DNA of 64,000 nt from Cheiracanthium punctorium (lineage: Eukaryota > Arthropoda > Arachnida > Araneae > Cheiracanthiidae): assembly GCA_038373885.1 (NCBI GenBank), contig JAWZYV010010311.1, positions 186,001-250,000 on the forward strand, written 5' to 3'. Positions 10,551-20,999 of this stretch are shown one piece after another (the stretch's first letter is position 1; the number at the start of each line of letters is the position of its first letter). The translations under genes and the position numbers were made by a program. Below the pieces are notes generated by a model that searched no databases, was not told where the DNA came from, and saw only the letters and a list, made by a program, of their open reading frames with translations.

Positions 10551-11435
10551 GTAAAACTGCTCTTTTAATGATTTTCATACAAAATGCTAAAAGGAAAGAG
10601 AGTGGGAGGGAATTTTGTCTGATATGTAATGATACTTTTAATTCATGTTCGAAGATTGAAAAAAATACTAATATTTAAATGGTAGAATTAACATTTCTGC
10701 CATCTAAATCATTCTAGAATTATCCCAGATAGCACAGTTGTCCATTTTATATCCATTTCTGATCCATCTCGCCCATATAACGTCCATGTCTATAGATAGA
10801 CATCCAGAAGACAATATTTATGGACATAATCTGGAAAATCCAGAAACTGTCCATGAATAGACCAAAATTAGACATTTAATTTCCAGAGTAAGTCTTTTTT
10901 ATAGACGTGTCCCAGATAATCCATAGTACCTTAGTGAAATGGCAAGAAGCATGGATGGAGATGTCCAAGACTTGACCTAAGTAGGTCCATATATAGACGT
11001 TGATGTCCAAGACTTGCCCATACTAAGTCCATACGTGGACTTAGTATGGGCAAGTCTTGTATACGTAAGCACGTCCATAATTATGTCTATATAGACAAGT
11101 CTTGTATACGTAAGCACGTCCATAATTATGTCTATATAAATGTCTATAAGACTTCATATGGGCAACCTATAGTGCCATATTGATGTAAAAGAGACGAGAA
11201 TCCGACGAATCGTGGATGTTTAATGGACATGTCAACTTGTCTATATGACGTCTTCTAGGAGGGTTCTGGACAAGTTTGTGCTATCTGGGATGTATTCGAA
11301 ATTTAGTCTATTTTAAAAAAAAATTTTAATTAAAGACCTATAAATGAAATTCTTAACACATTCTGAAAAATTTACGGATGCACTTTAGCAGAACACGGGC
11401 CCCGGGGCGGCGCCCCCCCCCTCTCGTAGGGCCTG
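10423..11435. mobile_element. hAT MITE (CAGGGCCTC ends), interrupted
   Basis: Ends CAGGGCCTCTGAGAG (10423) and CTCTCGTAGGGCCTG (ending 11435) are inverted. Flanks TCGATAAC (10415-10422) and TGGATAAC (11436-11443) match 7 of 8. It contains a T26-class homopolymer near 10525-10550 and a second MITE at 10723-11290. A one-ended relative starts at 54655. Confidence 0.78.
10723..11290. mobile_element. MITE with TCCCAGATAGCACA ends and internal palindrome
   Basis: TCCCAGATAGCACA at 10723 pairs with TGTGCTATCTGGGA ending 11290. The interior is built from variants of 'GTCCATA-ATAGAC'. It holds a perfect 24-bp-arm palindrome (11008-11059, spacer TACG) and a 45-bp exact tandem duplication starting at 11051. 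No coding capacity. Confidence 0.8.
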
Positions 11436-13254
11436 TGGATAACTGTGTCCAAATTATTGAATACCCAGTAAGTTAGCCCTCCCCCCTTTACCCAATCCTA
11501 GATCCGCCACTAGTGGTCACAAGAAATCAACTTTCGAATTTTTGGGGCGTCACCCCCCAAAAAGTTGCATATAGGCTCAAAAATGAGATTGGTAAAGTTT
11601 CAGCTCATTTGCATAATATTAACCCGTGCCGCATTGAGGCTAAAGTTTAAAAAAATCGTGGTTTTTCGCAAAAAAAGCAGTTTTTCCATCATAAAATGGA
11701 TAAAATTGAATCTAGAAACATGATGTTGTTCTCGTTTCAGAAGAGAACTTCTCGCCTTAATGAGTCACACATCACTTTTATGTAAAAATTTACAGATTTA
11801 ACCCTACAAGCGGTTGTGATGTGAAATCACGTCCACTTTATTCCAATTTTCACTGCAATACATCTATAATAATAATAATCATTTCTAACACTGAGATATC
11901 ATAAAATATGTTTGATATTAAAGCTTGTATGTAATTTAGAAGCCCTTTTTTTAAATATTTGCAAATCTTCCTGTTATTATTATTTTTTTTTATAATTTAA
12001 AAATTGCATGAAAATTTTACCCTGAAAACAACTTTAGATTATTTGCCCATTTCCAAAACGCTCAAAGGGTAACATTCTATTCATATCTAGTCCTCAAAAA
12101 AGCATAGATATATGCTTTTTTTAGGACTAGATACGATTGGAATCCTAAAAGTAGGCTTTTTAATGAAAGTTCAAAAAATTATATTTCGTCTTTCCTCCTT
12201 TTGTTTTTCTTCGTTTTTCTTTATTTTTTTGTATACAAAATAACGGTTGTAATTTAAAAAAATCTGAAATTTAAAAAAAATTGAAATTTAAATAAGATCA
12301 AAGAAGGCATAAAATTGAGTATATATCTGACTAACGTTCAGATATATTTGATTATTAAAGTTATGTATCGAAGTGGAAGCACATTATAAAGAAAATAAAT
12401 TATTATTGTTTAGAATTTTTTGTTAAAGTGGTAAGGCTTAGATAATGTTTCTTTCGAAGAGTCTAGAAAAGTTTTTCTACATTCGGATACTACCTATAGT
12501 AAAAACTGCTTTTGTTTTTCATCTTCAGTTAAACAGAATTGAATCCTGGGATTAATTTTACTTCCCTTTCATCTGAGTCATTAAAAACCTTAAAAGCTTT
12601 CAGTTTTTTTTTTTCTTTCAAATAATACTGATTTTCACACCCTATATCGGGATCAGTATTAAAAAATTGTATATTAAAATTAAATCTCTTAAAAAATTAC
12701 TGTTCGAGATGAAATAAAAAATTAACTTCTTTGTTTAATAAATGATCCACTTCGTTGAAACATTGTTGGTCTTGCATCTTCATCATCATCATTTCTTTTT
12801 TCCAATGCAATTAATTTTACAGCCATGCTTATTTTAACTTTTTTTGCCCAAGTGTCATCAGAAAATGAAATGCAAATTGCTCCAAGTTAAGATACCAAAG
12901 ATGACTTATCATTTTATAGATCTTTGTTTGCAGCCTCTTTATCAAATTTTCAGTACTGCAATAATTTTAAGTCTTGATTGGGGCTAAAGTCGGAGTGGGA
13001 GTGTTGAACGATGCCTTTACATAAATATTTATTACAAATAAACAAATGTCTGTAATAACTCTTTTTTCTAAATCTTTTAATGCTAGCCGATGTATGAAAA
13101 GAAGTATTTTGAGATAATAAATTGCATTAGACATTAACCTGGCATAATGAACAGCACCAGATAACTTGAAAGAAATGTCTATTTGGGGAGACTCCTATAA
13201 AAATTAAACAATGTTGGGTTAATTTTTTATAGTTATCCCTAAGCTGTTGATTTC

Positions 13255-13830
13255 TTAAATGTTCTGCAAGAAAATTTGAAATTTCTTCCATATTTTGCAT
13301 TCTTTATGTAATAGTTTCATCTTCAATAGCAGTTTTGTACTTTGTCTTGTCAACTTAGACCATCCAATCTGAAATTTTTTTAAAATATCTGGATGAAGAG
13401 TAGTAGCTTTTCCCACTTTGCAATCAAAACAGATTTTAGGATGATTTCTAAAATATGATGGAGACAAGGTAAATATAGAAGATTTCGATCCAGTAATTGC
13501 TGCAGAAAAAAATGCACGCTCCCCTAAGGCAACAAGTGGTATCAAAACACATTGCCTGAATTTTACCAACTGCCTCCCATTCTTCAACTGCTGTAAATAC
13601 AGCTTTTGCCTAAGAGTTATTCTCATATTATTTTCAAGGTGAGGAACTCCTAATAACTGTTCCTCATCGCCACAGCTAATTAAAACCGCCGTTCTCTGTA
13701 CATTTTCTTTATTCAAAATATGAGGATGAATTTTTCCATCCCAGTGAACAACAGCACTCTCTAAATCAGAATTTTAAAATCTGCTTTTGATGAGAACAAT
13801 TCATTGTTTTCGAAATTCTTGTCTTCGGAG
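13255..13830 (-). pseudogene. frameshifted transposase-like gene relic (uncharacterised family)
   Basis: The open frame 13716-13255 (minus) starts inside LNKENVQRTAVLISCGDEEQ, followed by LLGVPHLENN. A second minus frame over 13620-13400 reads AVFTAVEEWEAVGKIQAMCF then DTT, and a third carries CLHHILEIILKSVF. Put in order these pieces recall a protein widely annotated as 'uncharacterized' in cnidarian and arthropod genomes, with motifs like DGK…R-AvLiS…QLLGvP, EEWg…i--mcFDTTasNTG…GAC and CRHHI-E--L--vF. I believe it is transposon-encoded, consistent with its place in the TAGGGTGG element. At least two frameshifts, no intact frame. Confidence 0.5.
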
Positions 13831-14637
13831 TCCTATTGCACGTGAAGGGCCCTGCACCAGAAAGATATCATGTATTAGTGTTGAACCACTTTTACATTAT
13901 ACCAGTATGTAAATCATAATGATAATATGGGAGCTAGGGGAGGCATAGCCCTTCCTTGCCCATACGTATAGGCACCCATGTCCATTCTAAAAGTAAATAA
14001 TAACAGACAACAAAAATAGCATTGTAATAAAGAAAATTTGAGAGGTTTGTCTGAGATGTGTTTCAGCTGAAATACAAATCAAGATCTTTCTTCTGAAGCA
14101 CAGAAATGCATATCAAATAAATAAAAATTTCATGAATTGCAGTTTAAGTTTTGAAAATTCTTAATTTATTTTTTGTTTTTTGATGCAAATAATACAAAAT
14201 ACGGTCAAAATTACTTAAAATTCTTAATTTGACTTTTTTTCACTAATTTTACAAAAATGCAGATTTTGGTGGTACGATTCACAAACTGATCTAAAAATAC
14301 ACTGAATGTCATTAAATATTGGTTTTGTTGAGAGTAAAAGTTCAAAGCAGTAACATTTTTTATGAAATAAAACAAGAACCAGACCTGTAGAGCAAATGTT
14401 TTATAGTCAGTTAGCTAGTCAGTTTATACTAAATGAAGGGAAAACTAGATATTTTTGGAAAAAATCGTAATCTTTCAAGAATTCAACCTCGATGCGGCAC
14501 AGGTTAATATTATGCAATTGAGCTAAAGCTTTGCCAATCTCATTTTCTAGTCAAATGGCAACTTTTAGGGGGGTGCCCCAAAAAATAATATTTAAAAAAA
14601 TTTTCCCCATATAACTTGTGACCACCCTAATGTAGAT

Positions 14638-15397
14638 ATATACTGACTTTCTCAGTATCGGATTTATTTACCATTTATTTCTAGGAAGAACAGGATACAC
14701 TTAGACAAACGACTATGAATCACTTAGTATTGTGGAATCACTAGCATCTTGTGCATCAATTAATAATCCCTAAAACAACATATTCAGTTGCTAGTCAAAT
14801 TCCTTAAGTGTGTTTTGTAAATAATGGGTTTGGCTGCCGAATATTGTGTTAAAAAAGAGAATATTGAATTATAAGAGAAATTCAAATATTGTATTATTAA
14901 AATCTGAATACTACAGCATTAATTATAAATTAGTTGAGCAATGATTGTGAAAGATTGATTAATTAATTTTCCTCAAACTATGCCTGAAAATGCCAAATAC
15001 TTCAATATTAAAAAGCCTTCGAAAAAGCTATTGTTAAGAACAAAATATAATTAAAAACTGAGTTAAAAGTACACACAAATAAAAATAGATTAGAATGCAC
15101 GTTTTGGATAGAACATATGGTGCCCCCTTTTTCAGCTCCAAGAGTACCAACTGACACATGGGTAGCAGGCTGTGAAGTGAAAACAAATACTCTCCTTTTG
15201 TACGAGATACATTACATAGAAATTTTGTTATTCACTGAAGTGAAAACAAATACAGTACATTTAATTTTCCTTCTCTGTCTAACTACCTGTGTGTCGGTTG
15301 ATAATTTTGCAGCTGAAGAAGGGTGAACCCTTAGTACCACCTGCAACGTGCGTACTGATATATTTTTATTTATATGTGTTTTTAACAATGTTTTTAA
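14638..15397. other. unassigned AT-rich stretch
   Basis: A 69-codon frame at 15117-15326 contains a 17-nt direct repeat (GAAGTGAAAACAAATAC at 15174 and 15238) and no known domain. I see no transposon ends that I can pair. Confidence 0.4.
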
Positions 15398-15405
15398 TTA
15401 CATAT

Positions 15406-16265
15406 TAGGGAATGCAATCCCGCACTGTTTTTCGTCTTGTGGGATTTCGGGATTGAGATTTACTGATCCCACAATCCCACGGGATTGACATTTCAATTAG
15501 CTAGGTCTTCATTTCAACAGAGAAAAATAAAAAAAGTATGATTTTAAGCACTATGAAGTTTAACTTTAATAATAATAAATAATCTTATGAGATAATTTAT
15601 ACAATAACTTACAGAAATATGAAAATTATAATCATGATTTTCAGAATGATATACTAAGTTATGTCTCAATATATTAGTATTAGTTATGTTAGTTGCTAAA
15701 AATCAGGAATTTGATGAAAAATACAATTTATAAATACTACATTCACACACTTAACGTTATTTTCTTTGTTACTGAAAAAAAAACGTACAAAATCGAACAA
15801 TTCCAATGAAGCATTTCCTGGTCTAGATTTAATTTTAGTAAAATAATTAAATGTGTGAATTAAAAAAATTAAAAACTGAACTTAAAACTTTTTATAATTA
15901 ACTCGTGACTGTTCGCTAAGAGATAAATTAGTATGAAATATTTCAGTTCATTTGGGATTGGAACTTTGCGAAAAATTTAGATTTAGATGTTTGATCCAGA
16001 CTCCCATTGGAAGGTATATAAAAATATAAAACTTTAAATTAAAATTTTTAATTATTGATTCGTTTTTTGTTAGATAAGAGACATGAATATTCAAAAATTT
16101 TCGTTCTATTTATTGAGAAAGTGACGTGAAATTGTAATAAAAATAATTTATTTCTCAGTACCAATCCCGCGGGATTACGATCCTAATCCCGCGGGACTAG
16201 TCCCGCAAATATTTGTGCGGGATCCATCAGATCCCATTCCCATGGGATTGGGATTGCATTCCCTA
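15406..16265. mobile_element. hAT-like element, 860 bp, TAGGGAATGCAATCCCG ends
   Basis: TAGGGAATGCAATCCC (15406) pairs with GGGATTGCATTCCCTA (ending 16265). Exact target duplications TTACATAT lie at 15398-15405 and 16266-16273. The subterminal regions are packed with TCCCG/CGGGA motifs in both orientations, likely transposase sites. No ORF, so nonautonomous. Confidence 0.88.
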
Positions 16266-16459
16266 TTACATATATTTTAATATTTTCATCGGCTTCATCG
16301 GCTGGTACATGAAGGAAACATTTGCAATCCTATATTGCCATGTGATTATTAGTTTTTTCGGAGTAAATCCTATCTCTCGAAGAAGTTTGTTGGTTTGACA
16401 CTAAAGCATCTACATAGAAAGAATAATTTATACAGCATTACTCATTGCAAAAAAGTATT

Positions 16460-16735
16460 TTCAAATTTAATAATCATCAGGATTTTAAACATTCATTTTT
16501 CTCAATTTTCTTGCAGTAAAATCTTTTAGAATAGTGTACACTTTGCAATACATCATATTCAGAGGACATGATTGCAAGCGAGTTTAGACGATCTTGGGTC
16601 ATAGTGGATTGATGACAATTTTTTAACAACTTTAATTTTGGAAACATTCGTTCACCAGTGGCATTTGTGATCATTAAACAACTGTGCATTTTTAGTGCAG
16701 TCAAAACATTTGGAAACGTTGATTAAACCATGTCT
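16460..16735 (-). pseudogene. hAT transposase C-terminal dimerisation domain, partial
   Basis: Minus-strand frame with ALKMHSCLMITNATGERMF, PKLKLLKN, STMTQDRLNSLAIMS and EYD. This matches the conserved pattern of the hAT C-terminal dimerisation region ('aL-i-Lt-PvtsaeaErsFS-Lk-ikn-lRstm-qerLn-Lallsi'). The usual Ser before Phe-Ser-x-Leu is degraded (RMFPKL). The frame upstream (16740-17000) is broken but may encode a preceding segment. No terminal repeats of a parent element are evident nearby. Confidence 0.72.
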
Positions 16736-17154
16736 TCATATATGAAAGTGTAAGATTGAGATGCTGCAATTGTTTTTTGACCATGAAATTATTTTAACTA
16801 TCTAATAAAGTGCAAGAGACTGTTAAATTCTATGGAGGAAAAGGAGGAAGCATGCTGAAAAAACGCTCAATAAATTTGTGAATGTATAACTGTGATCTCC
16901 CTCAGAACCCATAGATTCAGATATATCTATAATGGATCTGTGTAAGATGTTAAAAGATAATTTTTTTTCAGCTGTACTCATACACAACTGTTTCTTTAAA
17001 AACTGAAAATAACCTAAAAATCACACATTTCATTAAAAAAATAATTTGTGGTGGGGGCCCTCTTCTACCAATCCCATGCAATTATTTACACTGTCTATTA
17101 AAAATACCACTGTCCCCAGCCAATTAATCCCACTGTCTATTAACAGACTGAATC

Positions 17155-17268
17155 CAGTGGCATAGTGAGCAAAACTGGCACCCGGGTCATGAAACCTCTT
17201 TGGTGCTCATTTGGGAGCAGCACCAGGGGCATGATAGACCCCCCTTGACACCACTCACTACGCCACTG
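17155..17268. mobile_element. short hAT MITE, 114 bp
   Basis: CAGTGGCATAGTGAG and CTCACTACGCCACTG are inverted ends. Flanks ACTGAATC (17147-17154) and TCTGAATC (17269-17276) match 7 of 8. Confidence 0.75.
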
Positions 17269-17423
17269 TCTGAATCAGAAAGATATACTTTTTTAGCTGA
17301 CAAATAAAAGTTTGATTTATGACAATTATAGAATAACAATATTAGAATTTGTATCCTCCAAGGCTGTTTTAAAAGTTCTCTGGGAAAACTTTGTTACTCA
17401 AATACTTTAATATTTATAACAAG

Positions 17424-18262
17424 TAGGGATGCACCGAATATTCGGTTGGTATTCGGTATACTGCCTATTTGGCAGACAAACTGAATATTTGGTTCGGCCA
17501 AATATTTAAATATTCGGCAACCGAATAGTAAACAAATTTAAGTATTCACCAATCAGTAAACAAATACATATTTTTTATATCATGAATGAAAGATATAGTA
17601 TAATACCATAGTACTAAATTGATTCAAGTTGTTACTTACTAATATCACATGTAAATACACGTTAGAAACTCTTAGAAAGTCCATCTCAGAAAGCATCCCC
17701 CCATTCTTGGCAGATAGTCCTAACATAGCATTCCAGAATCACACAAAAAACTAATATCACAATGAAATTAGTTTTAATGTAAGAGAAAACACTCAGATGT
17801 TAAATTTGAATTTTGTTGCTTTTCAATTTTTCTTAAATCTTATGACACATTACATTAACCTTGCTATTACTAACTGATTTTTTTTTCCTGGTTACTGTTT
17901 CAAATTTAAAACTCATAACATTAAGTGTTCATAAATATGTAAAGTCAATTAACTGCTAATTTTTTAATAAAATATGCAGGTAAAATATTACCAACATTTC
18001 ACTAATATTTAAAAAAGTTAATAATATATAAAGGAAACACATTTGGATATTAAATTTTGAAGCATTTTAATTTTTGAAGTTTTACACCATATTAAATATT
18101 GTTTCAGAAAAACTAATTAAATTAATCATTGCAATCAAAGTTTAATAACGGTTTAATAAATTTTAACGAAGTATTCGGTATTCACACGAATATTTGGTTA
18201 GAATTTTAACCGAATATTCGGTATTCGTTATTCGGCAAAATATGGTATTCGGTGCATCCCCA
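17424..18262. mobile_element. hAT-like element, 839 bp, TAGGGATGCACCGAATA ends
   Basis: TAGGGATGCACCGAAT (17424) pairs with ATTCGGTGCATCCCCA (ending 18262). Exact target duplication ATAACAAG lies at 17416-17423 and 18263-18270. Dense ATTCGG/CCGAAT subterminal motifs, including the palindrome ACCGAATATTCGGT at the left end. A SINE fragment is inserted at 17650-17749. No ORF. Confidence 0.88.
17650..17749 (+). repeat. 5'-truncated SINE (family of 41346-41590)
   Basis: It matches the 3' half of the SINE at 41346 (ACGTTAGAA-CTC--AGAAAGTCC, then TTGGCAGAT--TCCTA). A 12-bp target duplication ACTAATATCACA (17638-17649 and 17750-17761) flanks it. Inserted into the hAT element at 17424-18262, so younger than that element. 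Confidence 0.75.
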
Positions 18263-18511
18263 ATAACAAGAGTATTGAAAACAAGAGCTCTTGAACATCC
18301 TAATGCTAGAGGTCAAAATTCAGAAAATTTGCAGGTGGTCTGTGACCACTGAGCTTGAAATTTTGAATGGCCACTCGCATGTTTTTGAATATTACACAAC
18401 TTACATACAAGTTTAACAAACACGCACAGCTTATATAAGTAATAAGGAAAGATTTCTTAAAATATAAGATAAATCTTCTTCTAATTTAAAAAAATTACCT
18501 GCCAGTATATA

Positions 18512-18760
18512 CAGGGTGTTCCAAAATCAATGACCTAGGCTTTTATTCCTTAAATATTGATCATAGACATGTACAATAAATCAAAGTTGTATAAGAGACA
18601 GAATTTTATGGTGTTGATTAGCATTTTCAGAACATTAAATCTCAATAAATAAATGAGAAAATTAATTTTTATGCAGACCTCTACAAAAACATTCCCAGTT
18701 AGTAAAATGTGCCCCTTACATTAATTAGGTGATGTACAAAATTTCAGCCATTCATCCTTT
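18512..18760. mobile_element. one-ended Tc1/mariner-like remnant
   Basis: TATACAGGGTGTTCCAAAAT is a typical mariner-type terminus. The following sequence includes TAGTAAAATGTGCCCC, shared with the MITE at 48469-49167. I could not find a matching right end, so its limit is a guess. Confidence 0.45.
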
Positions 18761-19099
18761 TTTTCTGGCCATGGCCTTGCTTTTGTCAAAAGCATTTCTG
18801 TGCAGTGTCCCTGTTTGCTTTTCAAAGCATTTATTTAAATAGCCTTTCTTGTCACTGCACTTAATACAAAAACCTTTTTCAAGTGATTATACTTCGTGAT
18901 TAACGTAATAGCTTAAGTTCTGTAACTTCCCTTTAAACTCTGAAAAGTATAGTACTTTACCATATTTTAATGGCGGTAGTTACTTCTGGCACATCTAAAA
19001 CCTTTCTTTTCTAAAACATCTTTCATTCTAAAACATCTAAAAGTATCTTTATTAAATCTTAAGCAACTCGTAAAGGCGATATCGCTACTTAAATTGCGT
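18761..19099. other. unassigned stretch left of the Copia LTR
   Basis: No coding frame, paired repeat or RNA-like structure that I can support. Confidence 0.35.
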
Positions 19100-19779
19100 T
19101 AATCTAACTACGCACTTTCTTTCGGCTATTAAAACGTGCAGTGATGCTAATTTGCCACCCTCTTACGTCACTATATGACATTTTTCCTCTCGGCGAATGA
19201 CGGGTAACTCTTCGCTTACTCGATCGTCTGCCAGGGGCCTTTAAATGCTCTCACTTTTAGTAAAGCTTTCTTTTTCGCCGGTCATTGCTTGCTTGCATGG
19301 CAACTGGTCCGCCGTTTTTGTTTCAGTCTGTAATTATGTTTTTTTTTTGCTGTAACTCCAGCACAAGATGTGCTTATGTGAACTGTAAGAAGTTTGTTAT
19401 GTTTTTACTTTTTTTAATAAATTGTTTTTATTTGCTAAAAGGAGTCTTCATCTGTTTGTCCTCATGCATTTTTAGACTCTTTCAATTAACAACCTGCTTC
19501 CTCTGCCAATTAGGAAAAATCTGCTAGTTCGACGTTGACTTTAGAATATCATTTTTATATTAGAAGTTCATTAAGCGTTTAGCCAATGCCCCTGGAGATG
19601 AAAGCCGCAGCGCTTACTTGTGACGTGACACCGAGTAGGTGAAGCAAAGCGTTTCGCAGGAGAGAGGAGAAACCCAATGGAAATGCTTTGCTTTACCTAC
19701 TCGGTGTGACGTCACAAGTAAGCGACACGGCTTTCCTCTCTAGGGGGCGTTGGTTTAGCCCAGTTGACTTAGAACAACA
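19100..19779 (+). repeat. candidate Copia 5' LTR (left edge unresolved)
   Basis: It ends …AACAACA immediately before a Copia-type primer binding site, as LTRs do. A TTTAAATG box (about 19241) and an AATAAA signal (about 19419) are in promoter-then-polyadenylation order. A 168-bp MITE (19585-19752) is inserted near its 3' end. The 3' LTR partner is not in the window, so the start cannot be fixed. Confidence 0.45.
19585..19752. mobile_element. foldback MITE, 168 bp
   Basis: Two long inverted arms share GCTTACTTGTGACGT-ACACC and GAGTAGGT-AAGCAAAGC. The target duplication GTTTAGCC lies at 19577-19584 and 19753-19760. The arms leave almost no loop. No ORF. Confidence 0.85.
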
Positions 19780-19792
19780 GTGGTTATGGGCC
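19780..19792 (+). promoter_or_regulatory. Copia-type primer binding site
   Basis: GTGGTTATGGGCC directly follows the LTR end ACAACA. Drosophila copia uses a closely similar GGTTATGGGCCC site complementary to an internal part of initiator tRNA-Met. Recognition is from memory of that site. Confidence 0.6.
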
Positions 19793-19922
19793 TTCAGTCA
19801 GCATGTTATTGAAGCTGTGATGAATGATTTAAAAGATGTGAAAGGCATGACCCTCAGTTAAGAAGCTTTGTGATTATTTGTGAGGGGGGGGGGGGGACAC
19901 ACAAGCCTGAAAAGAATCAAAG

Positions 19923-20990
19923 ATGAATCCTGTCAGTATTGAAAAACTGAATAATTTAAATTACTCTAACTGGGCAGCAGACATTAAGTATGTCTTGATC
20001 GAAAAAGGTGCTTGGGATATCGTGAACGAAAAGGAAACCCGTCCAATACCCGATGAAAAATCTCCTACAAGTTTTCAAGAGATACGCGATTTCGATGCTC
20101 GCAGCCGCATACCCCTTTCAACAATATATCTACACATCGAACCCGACTTTAGAAAGATTGTGGAAGAATACGATGATGCGGTGAATTGTATACATGGATA
20201 CATGGGGACCGATCAGTGTAAAAGGTAGAGGTAGAGAAAAGAAGCTAAGTTTACATTTTCGCCCCAATAATAGGTCTTTTCATATGTCAATTTTTACTGA
20301 CTTATGTGCTTGTATAATCAACAATGATGAAATGGTGAATGAGTTCGCAGCAAGACTTAGAAGGATAAAGATTTCCTTCCTTAGAAGGAATTTATTAAAA
20401 TCAGCCAGCCAATTCTGGAGGTCTACCTGAGCTTTCAGCTCCTGAGGTACCTCCCCCCAGACTTTGACGCGATAAAGCCATACTGAGGTAGAAAGATGAA
20501 GACTTCACGTTCGAGAAAATTCTTGCCGACCTGATCGCAGAGGAGTCTTGTCTCCAGCTGAAGGATCTTGATGCTTCTAATGGAGTTTCGTATCAAGCCG
20601 AGCAGATATCCAGACAGAATCCGAGCCGATGTCGTAGATTCTCCAACTCAGATGACAACCGTTCCAATTCCAGAGGCAGCCGCTCTAGCCCAGGTGACAG
20701 CCGTTCCAGCTCCAGAGACAGCCGCTACAACTCAGGTGATAGCCGCTCCAAGTTTAAGGGTAGGTGCTCCAGCTCAAGAAGTTCTGAACATGAAACTGAC
20801 TCAGAAGGGCTTACCGGAGAGAGTCACCGCCACAAGCGGAGACGTCGGTCTATCTGCACGCCTTCCCCCCATGACTCCAGGTACGTGTCATTTTATTTCA
20901 TTGATGAATCCAACCTTGGATCTGTAGAAAAGGACCAAAGGCTCCTAGACACCACGGCTACACATCATTTTTGCCGCTAGAAGAGTATTA
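19923..20990 (+). pseudogene. Copia gag and protease, decayed
   Basis: The gag starts at ATG 19923 (LNNLNYSNWAADIKYVLIEK matches the 'L-G-NY--W---m---L---g-W' start of Copia Gag). It is open to 20228, then the frame shifts. The shift coincides with about 38 nt nearly identical to the integrase segment at 21549-21588. A second frame supplies FTDLCACI and NDEMVNEF (20310-20350), and a third (20517-20780) supplies ADLIAEESCLQLKD followed by Arg/Ser-rich repeats (GDSRSSSRDSR) where a zinc knuckle would be expected. The protease site is degraded: LLDTTATHHFC at about 20945 in place of the usual LDSGAT. Multiple frameshifts and stops, non-functional. Confidence 0.85.
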
Positions 20991-20999
20991 CGAAAGACT

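Larger units (their letters stand above)
5144..11512. mobile_element. hAT-like DNA transposon with CAGAGGCGGATCTA ends (heavily nested)
   Basis: The left terminus CAGAGGCGGATCTA (5144; duplicate at 4322) pairs with the right terminus TAGATCCGCCACTA (ending 11512). Exact 8-bp target duplications GTGGTCAC lie at 5136-5143 and 11513-11520. That duplicated octamer is part of the terminal repeat of the host element, fixing the insertion order. Inside are a LINE, CCCAGCTAGA MITEs, a hAT transposase N-terminal exon (9538), a TA-flanked MITE inside that exon, and a hAT MITE with another MITE inside it. Segments 8385-8640 and 8640-9537 (leader or promoter side) show no other gene. Confidence 0.85.
5132..14629. 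mobile_element. hAT-like DNA transposon with TAGGGTGGTCACAAG ends (about 3.1 kb, split)
   Basis: The terminal inverted repeats start TAGGGTGGTCACAAG, and similarity continues for roughly 200 bp inward on both sides (GAGATTGG-AAAG-TT-AGCTCA, then GCATAATATTAACC). Target duplications are ACGTAGAT (5124-5131; also 4302-4309 in the duplicated unit) and ATGTAGAT (14630-14637), 7 of 8 matching, as expected for hAT. Twelve bases in from its left end it is interrupted by the CAGAGGCGG element (5144-11512). Remaining body is 11521-14629. The only coding trace is the frameshifted relic at 13255-13830. The 11850-13250 part is AT-rich with no frame that I can support. Confidence 0.8.

Noticed and set aside
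10358..10678. 106-codon frame with a poly-Phe run
   Set aside because: The run comes from a T homopolymer inside a hAT MITE and the rest has no domain.
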